In this document: in pieces, positions 25,595 through 34,777 of the stretch
Layout of the letters: each line of letters begins with the position of its first letter
Numbering within the stretch: the first letter of the stretch is position 1
Origin: Streptomyces smaragdinus
Lineage (GTDB): Bacteria; Actinomycetota; Actinomycetes; Streptomycetales; Streptomycetaceae
Assembly (NCBI RefSeq): GCF_009604385.1
Contig: NZ_WEGJ01000003.1
Location: 124,001 to 188,000, forward strand
Direction: 5' to 3'
DNA: 64,000 bases
The notes under the pieces: generated by a model
Databases searched by the model: none
The model's input: the letters and a program-made list of their open reading frames with translations, nothing else
Told to the model about the DNA's origin: nothing
Position numbers and translations under genes: made by a program

Positions 25595-26702
25595 CGCGCA
25601 GATGGCCGGTGTCGTTCACCAGGCGCACCGACGCGTTGCCGTCCGCGTAGTAGGCCACCGCCGACAGGGACGCCGCCGAGAGCTCCATCCGGTACAGCGC
25701 CTCCGGCGGTGCCCCCAGCGCCAGCCGTACGAGCTGCTTGATCGGCGTCACATGGGTGACCACCAGCACCGTCCGCCCCGGGAACCGCTCCAGCAGCCGG
25801 TCCCGGGCAGCCGCCACCCGGCGGGCGACCGCCGCGAAGGACTCGCCGCCGCCCGTCGGCGCCACCTGCGGCGAGCCGAGCCACGCGGTCAGATCGTCGG
25901 GCCAGCGCTCCTGGACCTCCGCGAACGTCAGCCCCTCCCAGGCGCCGAAGTCCGTCTCCCGCAGCCCCTCGTCGGTCTCGACCGTCAGGCCCAGCCGCGA
26001 GGCGACCACCCGCGCCGTCTCCTGGCACCGCCCCAGCGGTGAGCTGACGACGGCCTGCACGGTCCCCCGCTCCGCCAGCATCGCGGCCGCGCCGGCGGCC
26101 TGGCGGCGGCCGACGTCGGACAGCGGCGGATCGATCACCCCGCTGAAGCGCTTCTGCGGGGTGAGAGCGGTCTCCCCGTGCCGCAGCAGGACCAGCGTGG
26201 TGGGGGCGCCGAGATCGGCGGAGCCCCAGCCGACGGCGGGCGTGCGCGCGGAGTCCTCGGCGGCCGACGCCTGCGGCGACCACCGCTCGCCGCGCCTGCC
26301 CGCGTCCATGGCCTCGTTGGCGAGCCGGTCCGCGTGCTTGTTCTTCTCCCGGGGGATCCACTCGTACGAGACCTGCCCGGGCGGGAAGACGCCCTTGGCC
26401 TCGGCGGCCAGGGGCTTCATGTCGGGGTGCTTGATCTTCCAGCGCCCCGACATCTGCTCCACGACGAGCTTGGAGTCCATCCGTACGAGCACGCCCGCCG
26501 TCGGGTCCAGCGCGTACGCGGCCCGCAGTCCGGCGACCAGGCCCCGGTACTCGGCGACGTTGTTCGTCGCCACCCCGATGTACTCGGCGGCCTCCGCCAG
26601 CACCCCGCCGGTCGCCGCGTCACGGACGAGGGCGCCGTAGCCGGCGGGGCCCGGGTTGCCCCGGGAGCCGCCGTCGGCCTCGATCACGAACCGTTCGGGC
26701 AT
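25584..26702 (-). CDS. Bifunctional RNase H / acid phosphatase (CobC-like)
   Basis: The 372-aa fusion has an RNase HI domain at about residues 1-135, with FVIEADGGSRGNPGPAG, the Glu in NNVAEYRGL and MDSKLVVEQ giving the metal-binding acids. A histidine-phosphatase domain follows from about 165, with the phospho-histidine motif LLRHGET and the second His in VVTHVTPI. It is the form known from S. coelicolor SCO2299 and M. tuberculosis Rv2228c, where both activities were shown; the phosphatase is CobC/alpha-ribazole-like. It is followed by the zinc-ribbon and Nif3 genes, a conserved actinobacterial trio. Confidence 0.95.
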   Translation of the reverse strand: MPERFVIEADGGSRGNPGPAGYGALVRDAATGGVLAEAAEYIGVATNNVAEYRGLVAGLRAAYALDPTAGVLVRMDSKLVVEQMSGRWKIKHPDMKPLAAEAKGVFPPGQVSYEWIPREKNKHADRLANEAMDAGRRGERWSPQASAAEDSARTPAVGWGSADLGAPTTLVLLRHGETALTPQKRFSGVIDPPLSDVGRRQAAGAAAMLAERGTVQAVVSSPLGRCQETARVVASRLGLTVETDEGLRETDFGAWEGLTFAEVQERWPDDLTAWLGSPQVAPTGGGESFAAVARRVAAARDRLLERFPGRTVLVVTHVTPIKQLVRLALGAPPEALYRMELSAASLSAVAYYADGNASVRLVNDTGHLRATS

Positions 26703-26708
26703 GGACGC

Positions 26709-27452
26709 TCAGATACCGGATTCGGGCGTACGGACCAGAATGCGACGGCAGTTCTCGCACCGCAGGACGGTGTCGGGGGCCGCCGCGCGGATCTCGTTGA
26801 GCTCGGTGATCGCGAGCTCCTGGCGGCAGCCCTCGCAGCGCTTCTGGAAGAGCCGGGCCGCGCCCACGCCGCCCTGCTGGGTGCGCAGCTTGTCGTAGAG
26901 GGAGAGCAGGTCGGCCGGTACGGAGCCGGCGACGACCTCGCGCTCCTTGCCGACGGAGGCCACCTCGGCGTCGATCTCCGCCGTCGCGGCGTCGCGGCGG
27001 GAGACGGCCTCGGCGGTCTTGGTCTCGACGGACTCCACCCGGCCCGTGAGCTCGGCGACGCGCTCCTGGGCGGACTCGCGGCGCTCCATGACGTCCAGGA
27101 CGACGTCCTCGAGGTCGCTCTGGCGGCGGGCCAGGGAGGCGATCTCGCGCTGCAGGTTCTCCAGGTCCTTCGGGGAGCTGACCGTGCCGGAGTCCAGCCG
27201 CTTCTGGTCGCGGGCGGCGCGGGTGCGGACCTGGTCGACGTCCTGCTCGGCCTTGGTCTGCTCGCGGGCGGTGTCGGACTCCTCGGTCTGCGCGGCGACG
27301 AGCAGGTCGCGCTGCTGCTTCAGGTCGGCTTCGAGGCCCGTGATCTCGGCGTGCTCGGGGAGGCTCTTGCGCTTGTGCGCGAGCTGGGTGAGCCGGACGT
27401 CGAGGGCCTGTACGTCGAGGAGGCGGATCTGGTCTGCGGACGCGGCGTTCAA
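26709..27452 (-). CDS. Coiled-coil C4 zinc-ribbon protein
   Basis: The 247-aa protein is mostly a long coiled coil (about residues 10-175, Glu/Arg/Gln-rich heptads) and ends in a four-cysteine zinc ribbon: CEGC near 205 and CENC near 230. Relatives are annotated as C4-type zinc-ribbon or CT398-like proteins and may act in RNA or cell-envelope processes. TTG at 27452 is chosen because it overlaps the Nif3 stop (TTGA) and has GGAG 9 nt upstream. It sits between Nif3 and RNase H/phosphatase in one operon. Confidence 0.9.
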   Translation of the reverse strand: MNAASADQIRLLDVQALDVRLTQLAHKRKSLPEHAEITGLEADLKQQRDLLVAAQTEESDTAREQTKAEQDVDQVRTRAARDQKRLDSGTVSSPKDLENLQREIASLARRQSDLEDVVLDVMERRESAQERVAELTGRVESVETKTAEAVSRRDAATAEIDAEVASVGKEREVVAGSVPADLLSLYDKLRTQQGGVGAARLFQKRCEGCRQELAITELNEIRAAAPDTVLRCENCRRILVRTPESGI

Positions 27453-28312
27453 GCTGATCGCTCCGTGGAGTGAGGAGGGGTGGATAGGGACGTCCAGGGA
27501 TCGGTGACCAGGCCGGAGACATGCACGCGCAGGCCCCAGCCGTTCCGGTCGGAGATCTCCTCGAGCTGGGCGGCGGCCTGCTCGCACCAGGGGTGTTCGG
27601 TGGCCCAGTGGGCGGCGTCCACCAGCGCGGGCGGCGGGCCGGCGGCCCAGTCCCGCTGCTGCGCCTCGGACGCGGGGTGGTGGCGCAGGTCGGCCGTGAC
27701 GTACACATCGGCGCCGGCCCGTCGTACGTCGGCGAAGAGGCTGTCGCCGGAGCCGCCGCAGACGGCGACGGTGCGCACCTCGCGGTCGAGGTCGCCGGCC
27801 ACCCGGACGCCCTGCGCGGTGCGCGGCAGCCGGGCGGCGGCCAGGTCGGCGAAGGCGCGCAGGGTGAGCGGGGCGTCGAGCTCGCAGAGCCGGCCGAGGC
27901 CCCGGCGGCCGGCGGGGTCGGTCTCGTCGGGGACGAGGGGGCCGGTGACGCGCAGGCCGAGGGCGCCGGCGAGGGCGTCGGAGACGCCGGGGTCGGCGCG
28001 GTCGGCGTTGGTGTGGGCGACGTGCAGCGCGATGTCGTGCTTGATCAGGGTGTGCACGACGCGGCCCTTGAAGCCGGCCGCGGAGACGGTGGAGGTGCCG
28101 CGCAGATAGAGCGGATGGTGCGTGACCAGCAGATCGGCGCCCAGCTTCACCGCCTCGTCGACGACCTCCCGCACGGGGTCGACGGCGAACACGACCCGGC
28201 TCACGGACGCCTCGGGGTCGCCGCAGACCGTACCGACGGCGTCCCACGACTCCGCCCGGTCCGCGGGCCACAGTCCTTCGAGGGCGGCGATGACGTCATG
28301 GAGAGCAGGCAC
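27449..28312 (-). CDS. Nif3-like dinuclear metal-centre protein (YbgI/YqfO family)
   Basis: The 287-aa protein has the family marks: SWDAVGTVCGDP near the N-terminus, the metal ligands in LLVTHHPLYLRG and HTNADRAD, and the late VDAAHWATEHPW His/Glu pair. It forms a hexameric toroid with a di-metal site; the enzymatic role is uncertain (GTP cyclohydrolase I type 2-like). GTG at 28312 is chosen (PALHDVIAALEGLWP). It leads an operon with the zinc-ribbon and RNase H/phosphatase genes. Confidence 0.93.
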   Translation of the reverse strand: MPALHDVIAALEGLWPADRAESWDAVGTVCGDPEASVSRVVFAVDPVREVVDEAVKLGADLLVTHHPLYLRGTSTVSAAGFKGRVVHTLIKHDIALHVAHTNADRADPGVSDALAGALGLRVTGPLVPDETDPAGRRGLGRLCELDAPLTLRAFADLAAARLPRTAQGVRVAGDLDREVRTVAVCGGSGDSLFADVRRAGADVYVTADLRHHPASEAQQRDWAAGPPPALVDAAHWATEHPWCEQAAAQLEEISDRNGWGLRVHVSGLVTDPWTSLSTPPHSTERSA

Positions 28313-28488
28313 GGGGGCAAGGCTACCGCCACCTGCGCGGCTCACCTCGCCCCGGGCGACAGCACAGCCGCTCGAGGACGGTCGGGGAAACGCCCGATCC
28401 GCCACCCTTATGTGTGAAGGTCACCGACTCATGTTGTTCGTGTGGAAGTGCGATCCGTACGTTCGGACTCCGGGAGGTGGCACCGGAC

Positions 28489-29652
28489 ATGACGACGACC
28501 GCAGGGGTGGAGACGGCGGCGGGGGACGCGACGGCGGCCAGGCGGACGGGGTTCTCGGTCGCCGCGGACGGTTCGTACGCGGCCTGCCTGGCCACGGATC
28601 GCGCGGAGAACTGGTATCCGGAGCGCTGGACGCTGGACGGCCCGGAGCCGTACGCGGTGCCGCTGCCGTGCCGCCGGCCGGAGGAGCCGGGGAGCTCGGT
28701 GCTGCCGCTGCCGGACGGCCGGGTGCTGATCCGCAGGATGGCCGACGGGCGGCATGAGCTGACGCTGCTGTATCCGTCGGGCCCGGCCACCGGGGAGCAG
28801 GAGTGCGGGTCGGTGGAGGCCGGGGAGCTGCGGCTGGTCCCGCCGCCGCGCGGGCGGTGCGAGGTGTACGCGCTGGCGCCGGGCGCGGAGGCGACGGTGC
28901 TGTGGCTGGTGCGCCCCGGATCGGAGCCGTCGGCCGTCGCGGAGCTCCCCGGGCGGTGTACGGGCGGGCAGTGGCTGGACGCCGGGGGCGGGCTGCTGGC
29001 GGTGGACCGGGAGCTGGCCGGGCGGACGAAGACGGTCGCCGTGGACCTGGGGCGCGGCGGGGAGGTCAGCCCGCTGCTGCAGATCACGGAGGAGAGCAAC
29101 GACCGGCTGCTGCTGGCGGATCCGGACAGCGGGCTGCTGCTCGTACGGTCCGACGCGCCGGAGCTCGGGGACCGGCTCGGCTGGGGGGTGCTGGGCGGGA
29201 CGCGGCCGGTGCGGTTCACGCTGCGGATGCCGGGGGTGCGGGTCACGCCGATCGCGGTGCAGCCCGGTCAGGTGCTGACGCCGGAGCGGTGCGGGGTGGC
29301 GCTGCGGCTGGACGGGCCGGCGGGGAGCTGGCTGGGGGTGTGGCGGCCGGGGGACCGGGAGTTGCGGCATCTGCCGCCGCCGCTGGGGTGGGTCACGGGG
29401 GCGGGGCTGTGGTCGGCGGGCGGGGAGCTGCGGCTGCCGTACGCCACGGCCGACCAGCTCTGCGGGCTGGCCAGGATCACCCTGCCGGATCCCGGTCACC
29501 GGCCCGCGGCGACGCCGGACGCCCCGCCCGAGCGGCCGGCGTCCCCGGAGCCCGCGCCCGCCGAGGGGGCGGCGCGGGCCCCCGGTCCGTGGCAGCGGGT
29601 GCCGCGTCCGGTGCCGCTGCGGGAGGCGCCGCTGGGGACTACTGGTACGTGA
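28489..29652 (+). CDS. Hypothetical protein, beta-propeller-like repeats
   Basis: This 387-aa protein has no signal peptide or membrane segment. It alternates short beta strands and loops in units of about 45 residues (PDGRVLIRRMADG, GGGLLAVDRELAG, GVALRLDGPAG, AGGELRLPYATAD), which suggests a propeller. The last 60 residues are Pro/Ala-rich. ATG 28489 follows GGGAGGTGG. It diverges from the Nif3 operon and overlaps the convergent MaoC gene by 14 nt. The family is common in Streptomyces with no known role. Confidence 0.75.
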   Translation: MTTTAGVETAAGDATAARRTGFSVAADGSYAACLATDRAENWYPERWTLDGPEPYAVPLPCRRPEEPGSSVLPLPDGRVLIRRMADGRHELTLLYPSGPATGEQECGSVEAGELRLVPPPRGRCEVYALAPGAEATVLWLVRPGSEPSAVAELPGRCTGGQWLDAGGGLLAVDRELAGRTKTVAVDLGRGGEVSPLLQITEESNDRLLLADPDSGLLLVRSDAPELGDRLGWGVLGGTRPVRFTLRMPGVRVTPIAVQPGQVLTPERCGVALRLDGPAGSWLGVWRPGDRELRHLPPPLGWVTGAGLWSAGGELRLPYATADQLCGLARITLPDPGHRPAATPDAPPERPASPEPAPAEGAARAPGPWQRVPRPVPLREAPLGTTGT

Positions 29653-30496
29653 GCGTGGTGCCGGTAAGGACGGGGGCGTCGTCGCGGTCCGCGGCGGTGG
29701 CGGTGAGCCTCAGCGTCTTCTCCGTGCGCCAGAGGCGGATGCGGAGGGTTTCGCCGGGGAAGACGACTCCGGTGAAGCGGGTGGCGTAGGAGCGGATCCG
29801 GGTGACGTCGCCGTCGAGTTCGGTGTCGGCGGCGGCCTTGAGGACGATGCCGTACGAGCAGAGGCCGTGCAGGATGGGGCGGTCGAAGCCGGCGCGGCGG
29901 GCGAACTCCGGGTCGGCGTGCAGGGGGTTGTAGTCCCCCGACAGGCGGTAGAGGAGGGCCTGGTCCTCGCGGGTGGGGCGTTCGAGGATCCGGTCCGGGG
30001 CGCCGTGCGGGGGTTCCGTACGGGCCGAGGGTCCGCGGTCGCCGCCGAAGCCGCCCTCGCCGCGGACGTGGATCCGGGAGTCGGTGGTCCACAGGGGGCC
30101 GTCGTCGCCGGTGACCTCGGAGCGGACGTCGAGGAGTGCTGCCGTGCCCTTGTCGTACACCCCGGTGACGCGGGTCGTACGGGTGGCGGTGCCCGACGGG
30201 GGGATCGGGCGGTGGAGGGTGACGCGCTGGCCGGCGTGCAGGACCCGGGTCAGGTCGACGTCGATGCCGGGCATGTCGACGCCGCCGCCGTCGCCGGCCA
30301 TGCCGCCGCCGGCCACCGCGGCGAAGGAGGGGAGGACGTGGAGGCGGTCCTCCAGGACGTAGCGGAGCTCCGCCGGGTCGGTGGCGGGGCGGCCGGCGCC
30401 GATGCCCAGGTGGTAGAGCTGCACGTCCGCGGGGGTCCAGGCGAACCGGGTGACCTTGGGGTCGGCGGCGACGGCCCGGGCGGCGTCGATGGGCAT
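29639..30496 (-). CDS. MaoC-like double-hotdog enoyl-CoA hydratase 2
   Basis: This 285-aa protein has two hotdog halves. The C-terminal half carries the hydratase-2 motif SGDYNPLHADPEFARRAGFDRPILHG (core DYNPLHADPEFA), with catalytic Asp and His. The N-terminal half (FAWTPADVQLYHLGIGAG) is the degenerate substrate-binding hotdog. The form resembles the hydratase part of peroxisomal MFE-2. It would hydrate trans-2-enoyl-CoA to the (3R)-hydroxyacyl-CoA in lipid breakdown or modification. The ATG at 30496 has only GCGAGGAG-like pairing upstream. Confidence 0.92.
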   Translation of the reverse strand: MPIDAARAVAADPKVTRFAWTPADVQLYHLGIGAGRPATDPAELRYVLEDRLHVLPSFAAVAGGGMAGDGGGVDMPGIDVDLTRVLHAGQRVTLHRPIPPSGTATRTTRVTGVYDKGTAALLDVRSEVTGDDGPLWTTDSRIHVRGEGGFGGDRGPSARTEPPHGAPDRILERPTREDQALLYRLSGDYNPLHADPEFARRAGFDRPILHGLCSYGIVLKAAADTELDGDVTRIRSYATRFTGVVFPGETLRIRLWRTEKTLRLTATAADRDDAPVLTGTTLTYQ

Positions 30497-30597
30497 ACGG
30501 CTCCTCGCGGGTCGGGCGCCGGCGCGGCGCCGATCAGGCGACCCTACCGGCCCCGCCGGAATCGCCCTCAGCCGTGGTGCCGCCGAGGACGTGCTGG

Positions 30598-32049
30598 TCA
30601 TGGGGCGCTGACCTGCCGGCGGGCCACCGGCAGCACCAGCCACATCAGCACCAGCGTCCCCACCAGCAGCCACGCGCTCGTCCGGAACGCCAGCGCGTAC
30701 CCGTCGCTCAGCGCCGCGGCGCTCTCCGAGTCCCCGGAGCGCGCCGCGGCCGTCGTCGCCAGTACGGACAGGCCCACCGACCCGCCCATCAGCCGCGCCG
30801 TGTTGACCAGCCCGGACGCCAGCCCCGCGTCCTTCGCCGGCGCCCCCGAGGTGCCGGCGTTGACCAGCGGCGTGGTGAGCAGCCCGGCGCCGAACATCAT
30901 CAGCAGCCCCGGCCCGAGCACGGACCCGGCGTAGCTGCCGTGCGCCGACAGCGCGAAGCTCATCCAGAAGTAGCCGCCGACCGACACCGCGCAGCCCACG
31001 AGCGCGGTGCGCTTGGTACCGAGGCGGGGCATCAGCCGGGGCGAGAGCTTCGACCCGACGATGATGATCAGCGACAGCGGCAGGAAGCAGAGTCCCGCCC
31101 GCAGCGGCGAGTAGTCGAGCACGTTCTGCATATAGAGGGTGAGGAAATACCACGACCCGAACATCCCCGCGCCGATCGCGAACATCGCCACGTTCGCGGT
31201 GGCGATGGACCGCAGCCGGAACAGCGTGAGCGGCATCAGCGGCGCGGCGGTCCGCGACTCGACCCACACGAACACGGCCAGCACCGCCAGCCCGCCCAGC
31301 ATCGGCGCCAGCGCCCGCGCCGACCCCCAGCCCTCGCTCTCCGTCTGCACGATCCCGTACGCCAGCGCCCCCAGCCCGCCGGTGACGAGCGCCGCCCCCG
31401 GCAGGTCGAGGCGGCTGCGCGCCCCCCGGCTCTCCCCCAGCCACAGCACGGCCACCGCGAACACCAGCGCCCCGATGGGCACGTTGATGAGCAGCACCCA
31501 CCGCCACGACAGCGCGTCGGTGAGCACACCCCCGATCAGCCCGCCGGACGCCCCGCCGCCCGCGCCCACCGCCGTCCACGTCCCGATGGCCCGCGACCGC
31601 GCGGCCCCCTCCGGGACGGCGGACGTGACCAGGGTCAGCGTCGACGGCGACAGCACGGCCGCCCCCACGCCCTGCACGGCGCGGGCGGCGATCAGCTGCC
31701 ACGACTCCTGGGCGAGCCCCCCGGCGAGGCTGGCCAGGGTGAAGAGGGCGAGCCCGAAGAGGAAGACCCGCTTGCGTCCGAAGAGGTCGCCGGCGCGTCC
31801 GCCGAGGAGCTGCAGCCCGGCGAAGGTGATCGTGTACGCGTTCAGCACCCACTGCAGCCCCGCGCCGGAGAGCCCGAGGTCGGCGCGGATCGGGGGCAGC
31901 GCGACGTTCATCACGGACACGTCGAGGATGATCAGGAACTGGCCGGCGCAGGCCACCGCGGTCACCGCCCACAGCGGCGGGGTCCGCCGCTTTCCGGTGG
32001 CGGCGGATATGACGGGCGGAGCCTGGGATGAGTCGACCATACGGGCCAT
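30598..32049 (-). CDS. MFS drug/efflux transporter, DHA2 (14-TM) type
   Basis: The 483-aa protein has about 14 hydrophobic segments. It carries the DHA2 signature LDVSVMNVALPPIRADLG in helix 1, RAGDLFGRKRVF between helices 2 and 3, and the motif C-like GAAVLSPSTLTLV. It is a proton-driven exporter of drugs or secondary metabolites. ATG 32049 is chosen; in-frame ATG 32040 and GTG 32073 are possible. It is divergent from the methyltransferase gene at 32143 and about 100 nt from the MaoC gene. Confidence 0.92.
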   Translation of the reverse strand: MARMVDSSQAPPVISAATGKRRTPPLWAVTAVACAGQFLIILDVSVMNVALPPIRADLGLSGAGLQWVLNAYTITFAGLQLLGGRAGDLFGRKRVFLFGLALFTLASLAGGLAQESWQLIAARAVQGVGAAVLSPSTLTLVTSAVPEGAARSRAIGTWTAVGAGGGASGGLIGGVLTDALSWRWVLLINVPIGALVFAVAVLWLGESRGARSRLDLPGAALVTGGLGALAYGIVQTESEGWGSARALAPMLGGLAVLAVFVWVESRTAAPLMPLTLFRLRSIATANVAMFAIGAGMFGSWYFLTLYMQNVLDYSPLRAGLCFLPLSLIIIVGSKLSPRLMPRLGTKRTALVGCAVSVGGYFWMSFALSAHGSYAGSVLGPGLLMMFGAGLLTTPLVNAGTSGAPAKDAGLASGLVNTARLMGGSVGLSVLATTAAARSGDSESAAALSDGYALAFRTSAWLLVGTLVLMWLVLPVARRQVSAP

Positions 32050-32142
32050 CCAATCAACCCCTGCGGCGTACACGCATCGGCTTATCGGCTGATCACGGGT
32101 CTGCCTCAGGACCTACGACCGGGTACGCATAAGGTGACGCGC

Positions 32143-32793
32143 ATGGAGCCCCGTACGCCTGACAAGCAGATCCTCGCCGCCTTCGAGGCGGCCAAGGGCT
32201 TCATGCCCGCCGACGAGGGGCTGGCGCTGTACGCGGCGGCCGTCGAGGCGGGGCGGCTGGGGCTGCCGCTGCTCGAGGTCGGCACGTACTGCGGCCGCTC
32301 CACGGTGCTGCTCGCGGACGCGGCGCGGGCCGCCGGTGTGATCACTGTCACCGTCGACCACCACCGGGGCAGCGAGGAGCAGCAGCCCGGCTGGGAGTAC
32401 CACGACCCGACGGTGGTGGACCCGGAGCTGGGCGTGATGGACACGCTGCCGACGTTCCGGCGCACGCTGCACCGGGCGGGGCTCGAGGAGTACGTGGTGG
32501 CGCTGGTCGGCCGCTCGCCGCGGGCCGCCGCGCTGTGGGGGACGCCGCTGGGCCTGGTGTTCGTGGACGGCGGGCACACCGACGAGCACGCCACGGCCGA
32601 CTACGAGGGGTGGACGCCGCATCTGGCGCCGGGCGGGCTGCTGGTGATCCACGACGTGTTCCCGGACCCGGCGGACGGCGGTCAGGCGCCGTACCGGATC
32701 TACCGGCGGGCGCTGGAGTCCGGGGAGTTCGACGAGATCTCCGTCACGCGCTCGCTGCGGGTGCTGCGGCGCCGTAACGGTACGGCGGGCTGA
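32143..32793 (+). CDS. Class I SAM-dependent methyltransferase
   Basis: The 216-aa protein has the Rossmann SAM site LLEVGTYCGRSTVLLADAA, an acidic VTVDHHRG, and FVDGGHTDEHATADYEGW, which is the pattern of the methyltransferase_24 family. The substrate is unknown. ATG 32143 has AAGG 8 nt upstream; GTG 32134 is in frame. It ends 23 nt before the amidase gene and is probably co-transcribed with it. Confidence 0.88.
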   Translation: MEPRTPDKQILAAFEAAKGFMPADEGLALYAAAVEAGRLGLPLLEVGTYCGRSTVLLADAARAAGVITVTVDHHRGSEEQQPGWEYHDPTVVDPELGVMDTLPTFRRTLHRAGLEEYVVALVGRSPRAAALWGTPLGLVFVDGGHTDEHATADYEGWTPHLAPGGLLVIHDVFPDPADGGQAPYRIYRRALESGEFDEISVTRSLRVLRRRNGTAG

Positions 32794-32816
32794 GCGACCC
32801 CGCTACGATCGCACGC

Positions 32817-33686
32817 GTGTCTGCACAGAACAGCCGTAAGCGAGCCTGGTTCCTCCTGGCGCCGGCGGTCCCTGCCGTGTTCGCGGGCTGGCTGCTCTGG
32901 CAGTACACGGACGGGGAGGACGCCGGCCCGAAGGAGCCGCGCGCGGCGGCCTCGTCCCCGAGCGCGCGGCCGAGCCCGTCGAAGGCCGGCGTAGAGCCGC
33001 GGATCGACAAGAAGCCGCTGACCGGCAAGGTCGTCGTCCTCGACCCGGGACACAACCCGAACAACCGCCTCCACACCGCCGAAATCAACCGCAAGGTGAA
33101 CATAGGCACCAACGCCAAGGAGTGCGACACCACGGGCGCGGCCACCGACAGCGGCTACGCCGAGGCGCGCTTCACCCTGGACGTCGCCCGCCGCGCCCGG
33201 ACGCTGCTGCGGGCGCAGGGCGCGACGGTGAAGCTGACGCAGGACGGGCAGCGGGCGTGGGGGCCGTGCGTCGACGAGCGGGCGGCCATCGGCAACGAGG
33301 CGCACGCGGACGCGGTGGTGTCCATCCACGCGGACGGCGCGGGGCCGGGGCAGCGCGGGTTCCACGTGATCCTGCCGAAGGCGATATCCGCGGGGGGCGC
33401 GGACACCCGGAAGATCGCGGGTCCTTCGCGCGAACTCGGGCTCGCCGTACGAAAGGCGTTCGAGAAACGCACCGGGAGCGACGTCAGCAACTACCTGGGC
33501 GGGGGCAGCGGATTCACCGTTCGGAGCGATCTGGGCGGACTTAATCTCTCGACCGTGCCCAAAGTGTTCATCGAATGCGGCAATATGCGCGACAGCAAGG
33601 ACGCCGCACAATTGACGGCCGGCGGGTGGCGGCAGCGGGCGGCGCACGGAATCGTGGACGGCATCACCGCCTACCTCAACGGGTAG
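32817..33686 (+). CDS. N-acetylmuramoyl-L-alanine amidase (Amidase_3)
   Basis: This 289-aa protein has one N-terminal hydrophobic segment (residues 10-28), probably a membrane anchor or signal, and a Pro/Ser-rich linker. The zinc Amidase_3 domain follows, with ligands H79 (LDPGHN), E116 (YAEARF) and H171 (SIHADG), and catalytic E253 (FIECGN). It cleaves the lactyl-amide bond in peptidoglycan, probably in cell separation or recycling. The start is GTG 32817. Confidence 0.94.
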   Translation: MSAQNSRKRAWFLLAPAVPAVFAGWLLWQYTDGEDAGPKEPRAAASSPSARPSPSKAGVEPRIDKKPLTGKVVVLDPGHNPNNRLHTAEINRKVNIGTNAKECDTTGAATDSGYAEARFTLDVARRARTLLRAQGATVKLTQDGQRAWGPCVDERAAIGNEAHADAVVSIHADGAGPGQRGFHVILPKAISAGGADTRKIAGPSRELGLAVRKAFEKRTGSDVSNYLGGGSGFTVRSDLGGLNLSTVPKVFIECGNMRDSKDAAQLTAGGWRQRAAHGIVDGITAYLNG

Positions 33687-33840
33687 TCGGCGACCGCACG
33701 GCCAGGGGGACAGACGGGGGGAGGGTGACCGCCGTGTCAGACGGGGCCCGTACGATGGGCGACCATTGCGGACCACCGGGTGCGGAAGCCGCGCCGGCAA
33801 CAGAACCAGCATCAGCCACACGACCTGCAAAGGACATCTC

Positions 33841-34707
33841 GTGAACATCCGCTCACTAACTCGGGGCGACGGCGTAGTGATCGGAGCAGCGTTGCTGCTG
33901 TTCATCGCCTCGTTCCTCAAGTTCTATGTGGCCGACTGCCCCGAGGGTCTGTCCTCGGCGCAGTGCGACGGAATCAACGACAAGGCCCCGAACGGCTGGG
34001 CGGGCGACTACTACACGGTCGGTTTCGCGGTCTTCCTCGCGGGTGTCATCGCGGCGGCGCTCATCGTCGTCGGCCGGTCGATGCCGGAGGGCCGTAAGCC
34101 AGCCGGTCTCTCGCTGGACCAGCTGGGCATCGGCTTCGCGATCAGCTCGCTGCTCAGCATGCTGTTCGCGCTGGTGAACTCGCCGGAGGGCGCCAGCGCC
34201 GGCATCGGCGGGTGGCTCGCCCTGCTCGCGACGCTGGCCCTGGCCGGCGGCGCCGTCGCCGGCGGCGCGGTCCCCGCGCTGAAGGCCCCGCTCATGCCGG
34301 CCGGGGGTCCCCGGCCGCAGCAGCCGCAGCCGTACGGCGGCCCCGGCCAGCCGGGTTACGGCTACCCGGGCGCCCCGCAGCAGGGCCAGCAGCCGTACGG
34401 TCAGCAGCAGCCGCAGCAGCCGTCCTACGGTCAGCAGCCGCCGCAGCAGGACCAGCGGCCGGCGCCCGCCCCCATGCCGAACCAGGCGGGGCCCGGCGCG
34501 GGCGGCGCGGCGTTCTCGCCGTTCTGGTTCGCGGTCCCGGCCCAGCGCCCGCTGTACGCGGAGGACGGCTCCCCGTCCCGCATCGCCGACCTCACCCCGG
34601 GCACCTGGTATCTGGCGGTGGAGCAGCGCGGCAACGGCCTGATCGCCCAGACCCAGGACGGCCGCCGCGGCCTGCTCCAGGACACCAACGGGATTCAGCG
34701 GGGCTGA
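33841..34707 (+). CDS. DUF5336 membrane protein with Pro/Gln/Gly-rich tail
   Basis: This 288-aa protein has four transmembrane helices in its first 150 residues, with DCPEG and QCDG cysteines in the first outer loop. A disordered segment of about 70 residues follows, made of repeated PYG, QQPQ and YGQQ units, then a short folded C-terminus (FWFAVPAQRPLYAEDG, GTWYLAVEQRG). This is the DUF5336 layout seen in actinobacteria. The GTG at 33841 follows AAAGGA. Function unknown; the tail may bind partners at the inner membrane face. Confidence 0.88.
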   Translation: MNIRSLTRGDGVVIGAALLLFIASFLKFYVADCPEGLSSAQCDGINDKAPNGWAGDYYTVGFAVFLAGVIAAALIVVGRSMPEGRKPAGLSLDQLGIGFAISSLLSMLFALVNSPEGASAGIGGWLALLATLALAGGAVAGGAVPALKAPLMPAGGPRPQQPQPYGGPGQPGYGYPGAPQQGQQPYGQQQPQQPSYGQQPPQQDQRPAPAPMPNQAGPGAGGAAFSPFWFAVPAQRPLYAEDGSPSRIADLTPGTWYLAVEQRGNGLIAQTQDGRRGLLQDTNGIQRG

Positions 34708-34725
34708 CGTTCCGTACGATGTGAT

Positions 34726-34759
34726 CGCCCCTCGGTCCGCCCGGACCGGGGGGCGTTTT
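34726..34759 (+). terminator. Intrinsic terminator after the DUF5336 gene
   Basis: CGCCCC-T-CGGTCC pairs with GGACCG-G-GGGGCG around a 4-nt loop, and TTTT follows. It lies 19 nt after the stop. Confidence 0.9.
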
Positions 34760-34777
34760 CTCTGCCACACTGCCGGG

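Noticed and set aside
34310..34470. Pro/Gln/Tyr repeats as a DNA repeat or mobile element
   Set aside because: They encode the disordered tail of the DUF5336 protein and are in frame.
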